From Panulirus ornatus (Eukaryota; Arthropoda; Malacostraca; Decapoda; Palinuridae): a stretch of 64,000 nt of DNA. Positions 11,828 through 24,000 of this stretch are shown in pieces (position 1 is the stretch's first letter; the number at the start of each line of letters is the position of its first letter). The notes under the pieces were generated by a model that worked only from the letters and a program-made list of their open reading frames with translations, did not search any database and was not told where the DNA came from. Both the position numbers and the translations under genes were made by a program. The stretch lies in contig NC_092236.1 of the NCBI RefSeq assembly GCF_036320965.1, positions 20,573,018-20,637,017 on the forward strand, given 5' to 3'.

Positions 11828-12208
11828 TTATTGGTTGTTACATAGAGTGAAATAGCCTAGAAACAATACACAGAAAGTGCAGATTATGAAGAGGTAAATG
11901 TCGGTTAAGTAATACGAGACAGGCTCGGCAAGGGCCCTGTGATGCTGGTGAGGATGCGAGATAAGCGAAGCAGGAGCCCCTGGAAAAGTGCGCGATGACA
12001 AGTGTAGGTGGAGCTCCTGTAGGAGGTGGGCGTGGCACGTATCATGGCCCCTGGAGTGTGCGGCGGCTACCGGATCGTACTTGGGCTGCAGGAGTTCTGT
12101 GGGCGTGGCAGTAGGTCCCATGTTGTTATAGCTGTTGGTCGTGGCGGGCGGAGGCAATGACCCACACAAGTTCTGCTGAAGGTGGACGTCGGAGATGAGG
12201 CACCACAA
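11828..12208 (-). CDS. Unrecognised GC-richer ORF, possible exon or chance ORF
   Basis: A minus-strand open frame of about 126 codons in a locally GC-richer segment. It is rich in Pro, His, Leu and Thr, with a hydrophobic C-terminus (IYLFIICTFCVLFLGYFTL) that could be a membrane segment. I do not recognise it. It has no conserved motif, and an AG acceptor-like site lies inside its 5' part (ccaccttcag). It may be an exon of an unknown gene, part of an old repeat, or chance. Confidence is low. Confidence 0.2.
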   Translation of the reverse strand: MWCLISDVHLQQNLCGSLPPPATTNSYNNMGPTATPTELLQPKYDPVAAAHSRGHDTCHAHLLQELHLHLSSRTFPGAPASLISHPHQHHRALAEPVSYYLTDIYLFIICTFCVLFLGYFTLCNNQ

Positions 12209-12290
12209 GGAAACTCTAAAGATGAAACATCAGGAGTCACGTTGGGACTTCTACTGACGTAAGAGGCGCTCTAAGGGCGGTTTAAGTCCA

Positions 12291-12410
12291 GTCACGTGAC
12301 CAAGACTAGATACTGGAGTAGTACACTTGTTGTCTAGAGCGAGTCAACTGCCTGACTTCCTTCATGTGGTAATGATCACGTATATAAGAGCCAGAAAGGT
12401 AAGGTCATGA
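12291..12410 (+). promoter_or_regulatory. Candidate core promoter: palindromic E-box and TATA box
   Basis: GTCACGTGAC at 12291-12300 is a perfect palindromic E-box of the USF/MITF type, and TATATAAG at 12381-12388 is a strong TATA match about 80 bp downstream. A GTAAGG donor-like site follows at about 12399. It points right, into the I-group LINE. What it drove, if anything, is unknown. Confidence 0.3.
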
Positions 12411-12753
12411 AGGAGGTCTGGGAAAAGCTATTCCCAAAGGGAACTGGGAGACGTTGCAGTCATATGTCACATGCTCTGGCCTCTCCATGCTGTTGGACTG
12501 AAAGCAGCTCTTTTCACGGAAGGGGTCAGGTCACCTATTTAATGGAAATCATTATAGAAGTATCTTCTGACCTGTCACCGCCGAACATTGATATAGGTGT
12601 CACGGAGTAACACTACAGAGTCAGCCGTAGGATGGGCCATCAAACTCATTTCTCTAGGAATAACTTGATCAGGTGAGGTCACACGCCGTGACCTGTCACC
12701 AAGTCAAGGCGCAGGCAGTAAGGTGACACTGTAGAGCAACAGCGGGTCGCTGC

Positions 12754-12779
12754 AGGAAGGACTGGAATCAGTCCTTGCT
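12754..12779. other. Inverted repeat able to form a hairpin
   Basis: AAGGACTG, loop GAAT, CAGTCCTT (12757-12776) is a perfect 8-bp stem with a 4-base loop. It extends by CAG/CTG across one mismatch. It lies just upstream of the gag-like ORF1 of the I-group LINE. Function is unknown. Confidence 0.45.
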
Positions 12780-12829
12780 GAATGGACACAGTTATAGCAT
12801 TATGAAAGGTGGACGACAGCAGTGTGCAA

Positions 12830-13603
12830 GTCTCAGGTCAGCTTACATCGACCTCCGTTACGCGGGATCGGATTCCCGTTTCAGGATTCTCCCCAAATTC
12901 CCTCCTGGGCCTCTGTTGTTGCTGACCTACGATTATTCCTGCCACCCATGAGCACATCTCTTCAAAATCCCTCACAATTAACGTCACGAGCTATATCTAC
13001 CTTTCATCTTAACATTCCTACAGACTACAATTCTGCTTCCACTACGGAATAAAGATGACATTAAGATGTCTCGAACAAACTACATCCTGTTTTGTGTAAT
13101 AAGTGCAGTAGGTGGGGCCATATGGCCTGCAAATGCCAAAGTGAATATCGTTGCCGTTACTGCGGGAAAAAAAAAAAACATAATTCATTGGAATGTGGCA
13201 CTAAAATAGTCTGGGCAACGTGTTGCGCCGTCCCGTCACAATTGTGACGGTGCCCATAGTGCAGGTTCGCCAATTTGCAGTAGGAGACCACAGGTGTGCA
13301 GCGACCGGAAGCAGACCATGGAGGAAGTGCAGTAGCGGGAAAGGGAGGATGGACAAGGAGTTACACAAAAGACAACGCTACCTTCCACTGAGAATGTGTG
13401 AGAGCAGAGAATGAAACGGTGAAGGTGACACGAAATGATGCAAGGGCTGCACAGAAAACTACTACAGAAGATAAGGTAAATGACAAACTCACTGATGTAT
13501 ATGATGTAGCAGTTAACACCGGCAAGAAATTTTGGCACTTAAGAAAAATGGTAGAAGACAGTCAGAATGTAATTGCTGATCTTTGTGAACATAGAAAGTT
13601 CGA

Positions 13604-13667
<64 letters not shown>

Positions 13668-13669
13668 GA
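12830..13669 (+). mobile_element. I/Jockey-group LINE, part 1: gag-like ORF1 with CCHC zinc knuckles (pseudogene)
   Basis: From about 13070 to 13236 one plus-strand frame reads CNKCSRWGHMACKC, a CX2CX4HX4C knuckle, then CRYCGKKKKHNSLEC, a second knuckle stretched by an A-run, ending at TGA. Paired knuckles of this sort are typical of ORF1 proteins of the I/Jockey/R1 LINE group, which bind the element RNA. Upstream (12830-13050) the frame is broken. The segment ends in a (GA)n microsatellite. The RTE-type copy at 13677-17129 separates it from ORF2 at 17137. Its left edge is not defined. Confidence 0.65.
13608..13666. repeat. (GA)n microsatellite
   Basis: Uninterrupted GA dinucleotide run at the end of the I-group ORF1 segment. 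Confidence 0.95.
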
Positions 13670-13676
13670 AAATACT

Positions 13677-16600
13677 TATCTATTTATTTATTTTGCTTTG
13701 TCGCTGTCTCCCGCGTTAACGAGGTAGCGCAAGGAAACAGACGAAAGAATGGCCCAACCCACCCACATACACATGTATATACATACACGTCCACACATGC
13801 AAATATACATACCTATACATCTCAACGTATACATATATATATACACACACAGACATATACATTTATACACGTGTACATAATTCATACTGTCTGCCCTTAT
13901 TCATTCCCATCGCCACCTCGCCACACATGGAATAACAACCCCCTCCCCCCTCACGTGTGCGAGGTAGCGCTAGGAAAAGACAACAAAGGCCCCATTCGTT
14001 CACACTCAGTCTCTAGCTGTCATGTAATAATGCACCGAAACCACAGCTCCCTTTCCACATCCAGGCCCCACACAACTTTCCATGGTTTACCCCAAGACGC
14101 TTCACATGCCCTGGTTCAATCCATTGACAGCACGTCGACCCCGGTATACCACATCGTTCCAATTCACTCTATTCCTTGCACACCTTTCACCCTCCTGCAT
14201 GTTCAGGCCCCGATCACACAAAATCTTTTTCACTCCATCTTTCCACCTCCAATTTGGTCTCCCACTTCTCCTCGTTCCCTCCACCTCTGACACATATATC
14301 CTCTTGGTCAATCTTTCCTCACTCATTCTCTCCATATGACCAAACCATTTCAAAACACCCCCTTCTGCTCTCTCAACCACACTCTTTTTAATACCACACA
14401 TCTCTCTTACCCTATTATCATTTACTCGATCAAACCACCTCACACCACATGTTGTCCTCAAACGTCTCATTTCCAGCACATCCATCCTCCTCTGCACAAC
14501 TCTATCCATAGCCCACGCCTCGCAACCATACAACATTGTTGGAACCACTATTCCTTTAAACATACCCATTTTTGCTTTCCGAAATAATGTTCTCGACTTC
14601 CACATATTCTTCAAGGCTCCCAGAATTTTCGCCCCCTCCCCCACGCTATGATTCACTTCCGCTTCCATGGTTCCATCAGCTGCCAAATCCACTCCCAGAT
14701 ATCTAAAACACTTCACTTCCTCCAGTTTTTCTCCATTCAAACTTACCTCCCAATTGACTTGACCCTCAACCCTACTGTACCTAATAACCTTACTCTTATT
14801 CACGTTTACTCTCAGCTTTCTTCTTTCACACACTTTACCAAACTCAGTCACCAGCTTCTGCAGTTTCTCACGTGAATCAGCCACCAGCGCTGTATCATCA
14901 GCGAACAACAACGACTCACTTCCCAAGCTCTCTCATCCACAACAGACTCATACTTGCCCCTATTTCCAAAACTTTTGCATTCACCTCCCTGACAACCCCA
15001 TCCATAAACAAATTAAACAAACATGGAGACATCACACACCCCTGCCGCAAACCTACATTCACTGAGAACCAGTCACTTTCCGCTCTTCCTACACGTACAC
15101 ATGCCTTACATCCTCGATAAAAACTTTTTACTGCTTCTAACAACTTTCCTCCCACACCATATATTCTTAATACCTTCCACAGAGCATCTCTATCAACTCA
15201 ATCATATGCCTTCTCCAGATCCATAAATGCTTTTCTAAGTATTTCTCACATACATTCTTCAAAGCAAACACCTGATCCACACATCCTTTACCACTTCTGA
15301 AACCACACTGCTCTTCCCCAATTTGATGCTATGTACATGCTTTCACCCTCTCAATCAATACCCTCCCATATAATTTGCCAGGAATACTCAACAAACTTAT
15401 ACCTCTGTAATTTGAGCACTCACCCTTATCCCCTTTGCCTTTGTACAATGGCACTATGCAAGCATTCCGCCAATCCTCAGGCACCTCACCATGAATCATT
15501 CATACATTGAATAACCTTACCAACCAGTCAACAACACAATCACCCATTTTTTTTTAATAAATCCCACTGCAATACCATCCAAACCTGCTGCCTTGCCGGC
15601 TTTCACCTTCCGCAAAGCTTTTACTACCTCTTCTCTGTTTACCAACTCATTTTCCCTAAACCTCTAACTTTGCACACCACCTCGACCAAAACACCCTATA
15701 TCTGCCACTCTATCATCAAACACATTCAACAAACCTTCAAAATACTCACTTCATCTTCTACTCACATCACCACTACTTGTTATCACCTCCCCATTAGCCC
15801 CCTTCACTGAAGTTCCCCTTTGTTCCCTTGTCTTACGCACTTTACTTACCTCCTTCCAAAACATCTTTTTATTCTCCCTAAAATTTAATGATACTCTCTC
15901 ACCCCAACTCTCATCTGCCCTCTTTTTCACCTCTTGCACCTTTCTCGACCTCCTGCCTCTTTCTTTTATACATCTCCCACTCATTTGCATTATTTCCCGG
16001 CAAAAATCGTCCAAATGCCTCTCTCTTCTCTTTCACTAATAATCTTACTTCTTCATCCCACCACTCACTACCCTCTCTAATCAACCCACCTCCCACGCTT
16101 CTCATGCTACAAGCACCTTTTGCGCGAGCCATCACTGCTTCCCTAAATACATTCCATTCCTCCCCCACTCCCCTTACCTCCTTTGTTCTCACCCTTTTCC
16201 ATTCTGTATTCAGTCTCTTTTGGTACTTCCTTACACAAGTCTCCTTCCCAAGCTCACTTACTCTCACCACTCTCTTCACCCCAACATTCTCTCTTCTTTT
16301 CTGAAAACCTCTACAAATCTTCACCTTCGTCTCCACAAGATAATGATCAGACATCCCTCCAGTTGCACCTCTCAGCACATTAACATCCAAAAGTCTCTCT
16401 TTCGCGCGCCTATCAATTAACACGTAATCCAATAACGCTCTCTGGCCATCTCTTCTACTTACATACGTATACTTATGTATATCTCGCTTTTTAAATCGAT
16501 ATTCCCAATCACCAGTCCTTTTTCAGCACATAAATCTACAAGCTCTTCACCATTTCCATTTACAACACTGAACACCCCATGTATACCAATTATTCCCTCA

Positions 16601-17129
16601 ACTGCCACATTACTCACCTTTGCATTCAAATCACCCATCACTATAACCCGGTCTCGCGCATCAAAACCATTAACACACTCTTTCAGCTGCTCCCAACACA
16701 CTTGCCTCTCATGATCTCTCTTCTCATGCCCAGGTGCATATGCACCAATAATCACCCATCTCTCTCCATCAACTTTCAGTTTTACCCATATCAATCTAGA
16801 GTTTACTTTCTTACACTCTATCACATACTACCACCACTCCTGTTTCAGGAGTAGTGCTACTCCTTCCCTTGCTCTTGTCCTCTCACTAACCCCTGACTTT
16901 ACTCCCAAGATATTCCCAAACCACTCTTCCTCTTTACCCTTGAGCTTCGTTTCACTCAGAGCCAAAACATCCAAGTTCCTTTCCTCAAACATACTACCTA
17001 TCTCTCCTTTTTTCTCATCTTGGTTATATCCACACACATTTAGACATCCCAATCTGAGCCTTCGAGGAGGATGAGCACTCCCCTTGTGACTCCTTCTTCT
17101 GTTTCCCCTTTTAGAAAGTTAAGTAAAGT
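13677..17129 (-). mobile_element. RTE-type LINE copy, long 3' UTR lineage, slightly 5'-truncated
   Basis: Minus-strand copy with the (AAATA)n tail and GCGAGGTAGCGC 3' module at 13680-13740 and part of the 5' UTR (AACTTTCTAAAAGGGG, reverse complement) at 17105-17122. Coding order on the minus strand: APE endonuclease (LNVCGYNQ, SETKLKGK, GAYAPGH, VMGDLNAKV, LDYVLIDRR, MSDHYLVE), linker, then RT with SVNVGLRQGCVMSPCLFN and LFADDTALVADS, ending YGCEAWAMDRVV, CLRTTCGVRWF and DVVYRGRRAVNGLNQGM. Several frameshifts break the ORF. A candidate 7-bp target duplication AAATACT flanks it (13670-13676 and 17130-17136). It separates ORF1 and ORF2 of the I-group LINE. Confidence 0.88.
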
Positions 17130-17136
17130 AAATACT

Positions 17137-18792
17137 GACAAATCATCCTTGCTTTAAGGGAGCGGTAATGTGGACATTAGAAGAGATAACCCGTAGGTGG
17201 GATACATCCCTGAAGTATTTATGGAAGACCATAAATTAAGTAGTCTTTCATGGAATGTAAATAGCTTACGTACTAAGACCACAGAAGTGCATGCTTATGC
17301 GCTGTTGAATAAGGTGGATGTTATCGCTCTTCAAGAAACGGGCACAGAGAATGGTGGTTGAATGAATTTGCGCGATTATCAATGTCTCTGTTTACCAGCT
17401 AATAAAAGAAATAATACAAGAGGACTGTTAACTTGTTCGGAAAAATATGCTGGTTGAATTGATGTTAGCTAACAAGCAGAGTGGGGTTGAAGATTTGTGT
17501 TAAAGTCTACCTCCCCCAAGAGAGATCTATATGCATTGTTAATATTTATGTGCATCCTCAAAGTCTGGATATTGATGATATGTCGGTGTGTTTATTTACT
17601 AATGGCTATGTCTTGGTGATATTAATGCAAAACACGAAGTTTTGGGTACTGTAGGACCCAGCAGTATTGATGATAGAAGATGGTTACACTTTTTAGGGGA
17701 GTTCTATGATGTTAGAATATTGGGTAATGATGAGCCTACCCATAGACGTGGAGGAGGATTGGACATGTGGTACTCTTCAATGCAGGTGGAATAGAGGACG
17801 AGTGCCGAGATAGTGGTGGATTTGCTCAGTGATCACTTTACTTTGCGAGTCACAGTACATATCAATAAGATACAGAAAATTATTGAGCGTAAAAAAATAT
17901 TGCTTGTTGGATGACAAAAAGGAGGAACTTATCGGTACTGTACGGGATTGGTATACAGGTTATGAAGCAAGAGATGGAGATAGCTTTTTTGATGGTTTAT
18001 TACATATTACTGATTCTGTGCTGATGACCAAAAATTATTGGTATAAAGGAGAAATCAATTATGGGAAACATAATGTGTATTTTAAAGAAAAGTTAGTACA
18101 AAGGTGGAGTGAATTACTTAGGCGCATTAAAATTGGAGTGCAAATCCTAATGATAATGAAATTAAGGAAGCGCTGAAAGAGACTGCTAAATGTGCACTGA
18201 GGTAAAGCCAAAAGCAAAATATAAGTATTGGAAGGACTTTTTATAGAGAATTAGTAAACATAAGAGCTTGAGTGACGTCTGGAGGGAAGTAAATAAAGTA
18301 CGAGGAATTGGAAGCAACGGCAATACCACCGCCGATCCACAAGCGAGGGCCAATCAACTTATTCATGAATGGGCTGGAGCGGCCAGTTTTGCAGAGTTAC
18401 CACCTGTAGTGTAGGGCTTGTTACTAAGCAAAATTAAATTTAGGAGGAAACTAGTACTGGGTCAGTGTACGATGGAAGATGATACATGGGTGCCAATAAA
18501 GAGAGCCGAATAATTGTATGTGATTAAGATGGGGAAATCTACTGCACCAGGGGAGGATGGAGTAACATATGACATTATTAACTGTATAGCTAGCATTAGG
18601 GAAGGGCCCCTTCTGGACTTAATGTCATACAATGAAGGTTGTATTCCACATAAATGGAAGAAAAAGCAGTAATCCTACCATTACCTAAATTTAATGGAGA
18701 TTTTCGACCAGTAACCTTATATGCCTGTTTTAGCAAAATAATGGAGAGAATAATATTTGACAGGCTGTAGTATAAAGTTGAAAATCTTTTAT
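17137..18792 (+). mobile_element. I/Jockey-group LINE, part 2: ORF2 endonuclease and start of RT (pseudogene)
   Basis: Near 17221 the frame reads MEDHKLSSLSWNVNSLRTK, then VDVIALQETG: the start of an APE endonuclease (catalytic N and E motifs). Near 17600-17770 come GDINAK and THRRGGGLD (with frameshifts) and SDHF near 17830. From 18527, KMGKSTAPGEDGVTYDI and IPHKWKK begin the RT, followed in another frame by DFRPVTLYA. The sequence stops at ENLLSSNL near 18800, where the Rex1/CR1-like LINE is inserted. It resumes near 24000. Confidence 0.75.
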
Positions 18793-19640
18793 CGTCCAAT
18801 TTAAGTAAGTAAGTAAGTAAGTAAGTTTTTATTGGTAAAATTGTAATACAAGATATATTACAAAATGAAATTCTTCTTGGCTTTGAGAGCTCCCTAGTGT
18901 TTCTGCATTAAAAGAATAATAAAATCAATAAAGCAATAAAATATTAAAGGAAACACTTTAATATTTTACTTTCCTATTGTGATGACAAATGATTGAAAAG
19001 GAGGATGCTTTTTGGTACAAAAGACTTTCTGTATCTTTCAGTACGCTGCATGGGCAAAGCTAACCTCCTTCCTGATTTTAAATATGTGTAACAATTGTAT
19101 AACGGATGGGTTACATCTTTCATAATCCTATCTACTTGTTTCATTACGCCTGTCTGATAAAGCTTATCTAGTGATGTGGTCGCCGCACCTAAATTTCCTG
19201 CCCTTTTAACAATTCTTCCCAACTTGTTTTTATCTTTACAAGTAAGTTTCCCATACCAGGCAGTCACTGAAAAATTTAGAACTGATTCTAATATTGATTT
19301 GTAACATAAGTTAATGATCACTTTATCTACATTTAGGTTACGCAATATACGTACAAAGTGTAGTCTTTGGTTACATTTCCTTGACACCATATCCGTATTA
19401 ACACTGCCTTTCAACTGGTCATCAATCATAAGTCCCAAATACTTGTACTGGTTTACTCTTTGAAAGTGTTCTTCCTCAATTGTTAATAAGTCGGGTACAT
19501 GTTTATTTTTAGTTCCGAAATTGAATATCATCTCCTTAGTTTTCTTAACATTAAGCTCCAAAAAATTTTGTTTACTCCAGTCAACAAATTTTTTGACTTG
19601 AGTTGAATAAGGTTCATAATTATCATTGACAACTTTTCCT
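18793..19640 (-). mobile_element. Rex1/CR1-like LINE, 3' half (RT end, C-terminal region and tail)
   Basis: Minus-strand open frame 18974-19640 reading NDNYEPYSTQVKKFVDWSKQ, then LELNVKKTKEMIFNFG, VNQYKYLGLMIDDQL, RKCNQRLHFVRILRNLNVD and a C-terminal domain, with a stop near 18974. These are RT motifs D and E of the Rex1/CR1 group. It ends in a (CTTA)n tail (TAAG repeats at about 18801-18827 on the plus strand). It continues directly from the fragment at 23223 once the RTE-type copy 19641-23212 is removed. Bases 19631-19640 are the target-site duplication of that copy. Confidence 0.82.
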
Positions 19641-22600
19641 CCCCTATTCCCTGGGGATAGGGGAGAAAGAATACTTCCCACGCATTCCTCACGTGTCGTA
19701 GAAGGCGACTAAACGGGACGGGTGCCAGGTGCCAGAAACCCTCCCCTCCTTGTATTTTAACTTTCTAAAAGGGGAAACAGAAGGAGTCACGCGAGGAGTG
19801 CTCATCCTCCTCGAAGGCTCAGATTGGGCTGTCTAAATGTGTGTGGATCTAACCAAGATGAGAAAAAAGGAGAGATAGGTAGTATGTTTGAGGAAAGGAA
19901 CTTGGATGTTTTGGCTCTGAGTGAAACGAAGCTAAAGGGTAAAGGGGAAGAGTGGTTTGGGAATGTCTTGGGAGTAAAGTCAGGGGTTAGTGAGATGTCA
20001 AGAGCAAGAGAAGGAGTAACACTACTCCTGAATCAGGAGTTGTGGGAGTATGTGATAGAGTGTAAGAAAGTAAATTCTAGATTGATATGGGTAAAACTGA
20101 AAGTTGATGGAGAGAGATGGGTGATTATTGGTGCATATACACCTGGGCATGAGAAGAAAGATCATGAGAGGCAAGTGTATTGGGAGCAGCTGAATGAGTG
20201 TGTTAGTGGTTTTGATGCAGGTGACCGGGTTATAGTGATGGGTGATTTGAATGCAAAGGTGAGTAATTTGGCAGTTGAGGGAATAATTGGTATACATGGA
20301 GTGTTCAGTGTTGTAAATGGAAATGGTGAAGAGCTTGTAGATTTGTGCTGAAAAAGGACTGGTGATTGGGAATACCTGGTTTAAAAAGCGAGATATACAT
20401 AAGTATACGTATGTAAGTAGAAGAGATGGCCAGAGAGCGTTATTGGATTACGTGTTAATTGATAGACGCACGAAAGAGAGACTTTTGGATGTTAATGTGC
20501 TGAGAGGTGCAACTGGAGGGATGTCTGATCATTATCTTGTGGAGGCGAAGGTGAAGTTTTGTGGGGGTTTTCAGAAAAGAAGAGAGAATGTTGGGGTGAA
20601 GAGAGTGGTGAGAGTAAGTGAGCTTGGGAAGGAGACTTGTGTGAGGAAGTACCAAGAGAGACTGAGTACAGAATGGAAAAAGGTGAGAACAAAGGAGGTA
20701 AGGGGAGTGGGGGAGGAATGGGATGTATTTAGGGAAGCAGTGATGGCTTGCGCAAAAGATGCTTGTGGCATGAGAAGCGTGGGAGGTGGGTTGATTAGAA
20801 AAGGTAGTGAGTGGTGGGATGAAGAAGTAAGATTATTAGTGAAAGAGAAGAGAGAGGCATTTGGACGATTGTTGCAGGGAAAAAATACAAATGAGTGGGA
20901 GAGGTATAAAAGAAAGAGGCAGGAGGTCAAGAGAAAGGTGCAAGAGGTGAAAAAGAGGGCAGATGAGAGTTGGGGTGAGAGAGTATCATTAAATTTCAGG
21001 GAGAATAAAAAGATGTTCAGGAAGGAGGTAAATAAAGTGCGTAAGACAAAGGAGCAAATGGGAACTTCAGTGAAAGGGGCTAATGGGGAGGTGATAACAA
21101 GTAGTGGTGATGTGAGAAGGAGATGGAGTGAGTATTTGAAGGTTTGTTGAATGTGTTTGATGATAGAGTGGCAGATATAGGGTGTTTTGGTCGAGGTGGT
21201 GTGCAAAGTGAGAGGGTTAGGGAAAATGATTTGGGAAATAGAGAAGAGGTAGTAAAAGCTTTACGGAAGATGAAAGCCGGCAAGGCAGCAGGTTTAGATG
21301 GTATTGCAGTGTAATTTATAAAAAAAAAAAAAAAAGGGGGGTGACTGTATTGTTGACTGGTTGGTAAGGTTATTTAATGTATGTATGATTCATGGTGAGG
21401 TGCCTGAGGATTGGCGGAATGCTTGCATAGTGCCATTGTACAAAGGCAAAGGGGATAAGGGTGAGTGCTCAAATTACAGAGGTATAAGTTTGTTGAGTAT
21501 TCCTGGTAAATTATATGGGAGGGTATTGATTGAGAGGGTGAAGGCATGTACAGAGAATCAGATTGGGGTAGAGCAGTGTGGTTTCAGAAGTGGTAGAGGA
21601 TGTGTAGATCAGGTGTTTGCTTTGAAGAATGTATGTGAGAAATACTTAGAAAAGCAAATGGATTTGTATGTAGCATTTATGGATCTGGAGAAGGCATATG
21701 ATAGAGTTGATAGAGATGCTCTGTGGAAGGTTTTAAGACTATATGGTATGGGAGGCAAGTTGTTAGAAGCAGTGAAAAGTTTTTATCGAGGATGTAAGGC
21801 ATGTGTACGGGTAGGAAGAAAGTGATTGGTTCTCAGTGAATGTAGGTTTGCAGCAGGGGTGTGTGATGTCTCCATGGTTGTTTAATTTGTTTATGGATGG
21901 GGTTGTTAGGGAGGTGAATGCAAGAGTTTTGGAAAGAGGGGCAAGTATGCAGTCTGTTGTGGATGAGAGAGCTTGGGAAGTGAGTCAGTTGTTGTTCGCT
22001 GATGATACAGCGTTGGTGGCTGATTCATGTAAGAAACTGCAGAAGCTGGTGACTGAGTTTGGTAGAGTGTGTGAAAGAAGAAAGTTAAGAGTAAATGTGA
22101 ATAAGAGCAAGGTTATTAGGTACAGTAGGGTTGAGGGTCAAGTCAATTGGGAGGTAAGTTTGAATGGAGAAAAACTGGAGGAAGTAAAGTGTTTTAGATA
22201 TCTGGTAGTGAATCTGGCATGGAATCCATGGAAGCGGAAATGAATCATAGGGTTGGGGAGGGGGCGAAAATTCTGGGAGCCTTGAAGAATGTTTGTAAGT
22301 CGAGAACATTATCTCGGAAAGCAAAAATGGGTATGTTTGAAGGAATAGTGGTTCCAATAATGTTGTATGGTTGCGAGGCGTGGGCTATGGATAGAGTTGT
22401 GCTCAGGAGGGTGGATGTGCTGGAAATGAGATGTTTGAGGACAATATGTGGTGTGAGGTGGTTTGATCGAGTAAGTAATGTAAGGGTAAGAAAGATGTGT
22501 GGAAATAAAAAGAGTGTGGTTAAGAGAGCAGAAGAGGGTGTTTTGAAATGGTTTGGTCACATGGTGAGAATGAGTGAGGAAAGATTGACCAAGAGGATAT

Positions 22601-23212
22601 TTGTGTCAGAGGTGGAGGGAACGAGGAGAAGTGGGAGACGAAATTGGAGGTGGAAAGATGGAGTGAAAAAGATTTTGAGTGATCGGGGCCTGAACATGCA
22701 GGAGGGTGAAAGGCGTGCAAGGAATAGAGTGAATTGGAACGATGTGGTATACCGGGGTCGACGTGCTGTCAATGGATTGAACCAGGGCATGTGAAGCGTC
22801 TGGGGTAAACCATGGAAAGTTCTGTGGGGCCTGGATGTGGAAAGGGAGCTGTGGTTTCGGTGCATTATTAGATGACAGCTAGAGACTGAGTGTGAACGAA
22901 TGGGGCCTTTGATGTCTTTTCCTAGCGCTACCTCGCACACATGAGGGTTGTTATTCCATGTGTTTCGAGGTGGCGATGGGAACAAATAAAGGCAGACAGT
23001 ATGAATTGCGTACATGTGTATATGTGTATATGTCTGTGTGTGTATATATATGTGTACATTGAGATGTATAGGTATGTATATTTGCGTGTGTGGACGTGTA
23101 TGTATATACATGTGTATGTGGGCGGGTTGGGCCATTCTTTCGTCTGTTTCCTTGCGCTACCTCGCTAACGCGGGAGACAGCGACAAAGCAAAATAAATGA
23201 AATAAATAAAAT
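19641..23212 (+). mobile_element. Near-full-length RTE-type LINE (3572 bp), long 3' UTR lineage
   Basis: Best reference for element structure. A perfect 10-bp target duplication AACTTTTCCT sits at 19631-19640 and 23213-23222. 5' UTR about 19641-19760. APE endonuclease about 19765-20580: LNVCGSNQ, SETKLKGKGEEW, GAYTPGHE, VMGDLNAKV, LDYVLIDRR, MSDHYLVEAKV. Basic linker to about 21230. RT about 21240-22240: KAGKAAGLDG, YVAFMDLEKAYDRVD, QQGCVMSPWLFNLFMDG, LFADDTALVADS (FADD active site), VNVNKSKVIRYS. C-terminal region about 22240-22794: YGCEAWAMDRVV, CLRTICGVRWFDRVSN, ending RRAVNGLNQGM. 3' UTR 22795-23185 with two GCGCTACCTCGC modules, then an AAATAA-type tail. Frameshifts, including an A-run at 21318-21334, break the ORF. 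There is no ATG at the expected start. Single ORF, size and tail suggest the RTE clade. Confidence 0.9.
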
Positions 23213-23222
23213 AACTTTTCCT

Positions 23223-24000
23223 AGGATAACTGTATCGTCGGCATATTTTATAATAGTACAATCATCAGTTCCACTCCTACAATCATCTGTGTAGAAGGTA
23301 AAGAGAACAGGGGACAAAACACAACCTTGGGGGGTCCTGTGTTGGTAACTACCACATTAGACTTGACATTATTTACATTGGTATATTGAGGTCTCTGCGT
23401 TAGAAAGCTAAAAATCCATTTTAAGATGTTTCTATTTACACTCATCTGTAACATTTTATTAAGCAAAATATGAGGTTGCATTGTGTTAAATGCTGAACTA
23501 AAATCGATGAATAGTGCTCTAATTTGTGATTTAGTCTTATCTAAGTGCTCGTTAACATCATTTAATAATGTAAGTGTTGCATCCTGTACACTCCTATTAT
23601 AGCAATAAGCAAACTGCATAGGGTCTTTTAAATTATTTGTTCTTTCACAGATGTAGTTTTTCAATATACTTTCTAAACATTTCATAATGTTAGATGTCAA
23701 TACTACAGGTCTAAAATCTTTGGGATCTTTCGGACAGTTAATTTTTGCAATAGGTTTCACTTCCGATTCTTTCCATTTATAAGGCACCACTCCCTGATCT
23801 ATTGAGTCCTGAAATAATGTGGTCAGTGCAGGTGTCAGTTGTTTAGCACAGCGTTTAAGTACCCTTGCAGGCATCCCGTCAGGCTCTGTAGCTTTACCTG
23901 CTCGTATTTTCTGCAGGGACTTCTGCACGTCTTCTTGCCTAATTATAATTCTCTCATCATTGTTAGATTACATGGGTTTAAACAAGGGTAAAGCACTACT
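23223..24000 (-). mobile_element. Rex1/CR1-like LINE, 5' part (RT start)
   Basis: Minus-strand frame about 23248-23950: QEDVQKSLQKIRAGKATEPDG, then FRPVVLTSNIMKCLESI, QFAYCYNRSVQDATL, IRALFIDFSSAFNTMQPHILL and RPQYTNV. These are RT motifs 1 to A in the style of fish and arthropod Rex1-type LINEs. YADDTVILG follows at 23223-23250 (minus) and joins VNDNYEP at 19640 after removal of the RTE-type insertion. The 5' end is not sharply defined. No endonuclease is present, so it is 5'-truncated. It interrupts the I-group LINE. Confidence 0.82.

Noticed and set aside
13680..13740. GCGAGGTAGCGC tail module as a tRNA gene
   Set aside because: No cloverleaf and no A and B box pair at proper spacing; it is the RTE 3' module and recurs at every tail.
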